In this document: piece by piece, positions 63,829 through 64,000 of the stretch
Layout: every line of letters starts with the position of its first letter
How positions within the stretch are numbered: the stretch's first letter is position 1
Assembly: GCF_003391135.1 (NCBI RefSeq)
Contig: NZ_CP031455.1
Coordinates: 1,860,001-1,924,000 of the forward strand
Direction: 5' to 3'
From: Streptoverticillium olivoreticuli subsp. olivoreticuli
Lineage (GTDB): Bacteria > Actinomycetota > Actinomycetes > Streptomycetales > Streptomycetaceae
Length of the DNA stretch: 64,000 nucleotides
Notes under the pieces: generated by a model
The model's database searches: none
Told to the model about the DNA's origin: nothing
What the model saw: the letters and a program-made list of their open reading frames with translations, nothing else
Translations under genes and position numbers: made by a program

Positions 63829-64000
63829 TCAGCCCATCGCGGCCCGGACGGTCGGACTGTCGTCCAGCGCGGTGCGGTTGATGTCCCGGCAGAGCGGGAC
63901 GGCGCCGTTGCTGGTGACGTACGACGCGTGCACCCAGGTGGGGCGGTCCTTCAGCTGGTACCACACGTTGTTGCCGCCGACCTCCTGTGCGCGGACCTTG
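63829..64000 (-). CDS. SH3-domain protein, C-terminal part, truncated by window edge
   Basis: On the minus strand the last 57 codons read into the window from the right edge and stop at 63829. They contain NNVWYQLKDRPTWVHASYV, the typical end of a bacterial SH3b domain, followed by a short tail with one cysteine (LCRDINRTALDD). The start and any signal peptide lie beyond base 64000. Such proteins are often exported and bind cell-wall peptides. A hairpin terminator follows it. Confidence 0.75.
   Translation of the reverse strand, partial: KVRAQEVGGNNVWYQLKDRPTWVHASYVTSNGAVPLCRDINRTALDDSPTVRAAMG

Noticed and set aside
1..64000. tRNA, rRNA or known riboswitch
   Set aside because: I looked for TTCGA-type T-loops with acceptor stems and for conserved riboswitch cores, including near the thiamine-binding-family gene, and found none that hold up by eye.

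Overview
The window is a high-GC piece of a Streptomyces chromosome. The evidence is third-position G/C bias, GTG and TTG starts, AGGAGG-type ribosome sites, a gamma-butyrolactone-receptor-type regulator (ScbR/ArpA family), an AfsR-like SARP regulator, F420-dependent enzymes, DUF4360 and DUF5005 secreted proteins, many secreted hydrolases, and divergently paired TetR, LysR, HxlR and MarR regulators. I see no rRNA, tRNA, CRISPR array, intact insertion sequence or replication origin. Most of it looks like ordinary accessory or arm-type gene content of small transcription units.

Bases 1-6.2 kb: the 3' end of a TerD-CAP-CAP fusion gene, then a five-gene operon. It holds two small membrane proteins, a GTPase-like protein with a ruined P-loop and a glycine-zipper membrane hairpin, a 91-residue protein, and an intact dynamin-like P-loop GTPase. 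This is the best candidate in the window for an under-described system. 6.2-10.3 kb: tandem DUF4360 secreted paralogues, a HypX/HoxX-type protein and a DUF6314 protein. 10.3-16 kb: a CYP105-like P450 with its ferredoxin and a divergent TetR with a clear palindromic operator, then a LURP-one-like protein, an epimerase-like SDR, a cupredoxin, YjdM and a tyrosine phosphatase. 16-20 kb: a two-component system divergent from an ABC exporter across a 24-bp perfect palindrome, followed by a serine-recombinase relic.

20-28 kb: an HxlR/QorB divergent redox pair, a methyltransferase-TetR divergent pair with two tandem operators, and a tightly overlapped cassette (small protein, ECF sigma factor, Sel1-like protein). 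26-33 kb: a membrane alpha/beta hydrolase, an MBL-fold protein, an SDR-DUF2867 protein, photolyase and another SDR. 33.5-37.9 kb: four secreted cell-wall or polymer hydrolases on one strand. 38-46 kb: a VOC protein, an OFA-family MFS carrier with a 37-residue small subunit, an F420 enzyme, a thioesterase, and a LysR-controlled catabolic operon (SnoaL-like, FAD hydroxylase, hydrolase). 46-52 kb: a DUF5005 propeller, a large SARP/AfsR regulator, a membrane-anchored esterase and an F420-reductase-like protein opposite a MarR-like gene.

52-64 kb: small secreted and DM13 proteins, an ScbR-like repressor with an ARE-like operator shared with a FUSC exporter, an ImmA/IrrE peptidase with an MAB_1171c-type membrane protein, a thiamine-binding-family protein, a CBS protein, AIM24, an orphan IscX, a protein that reads as a catalytically dead caspase-like fold, and the C-terminus of an SH3-domain protein running off the right edge. 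Strong intrinsic-terminator hairpins separate many of these units.
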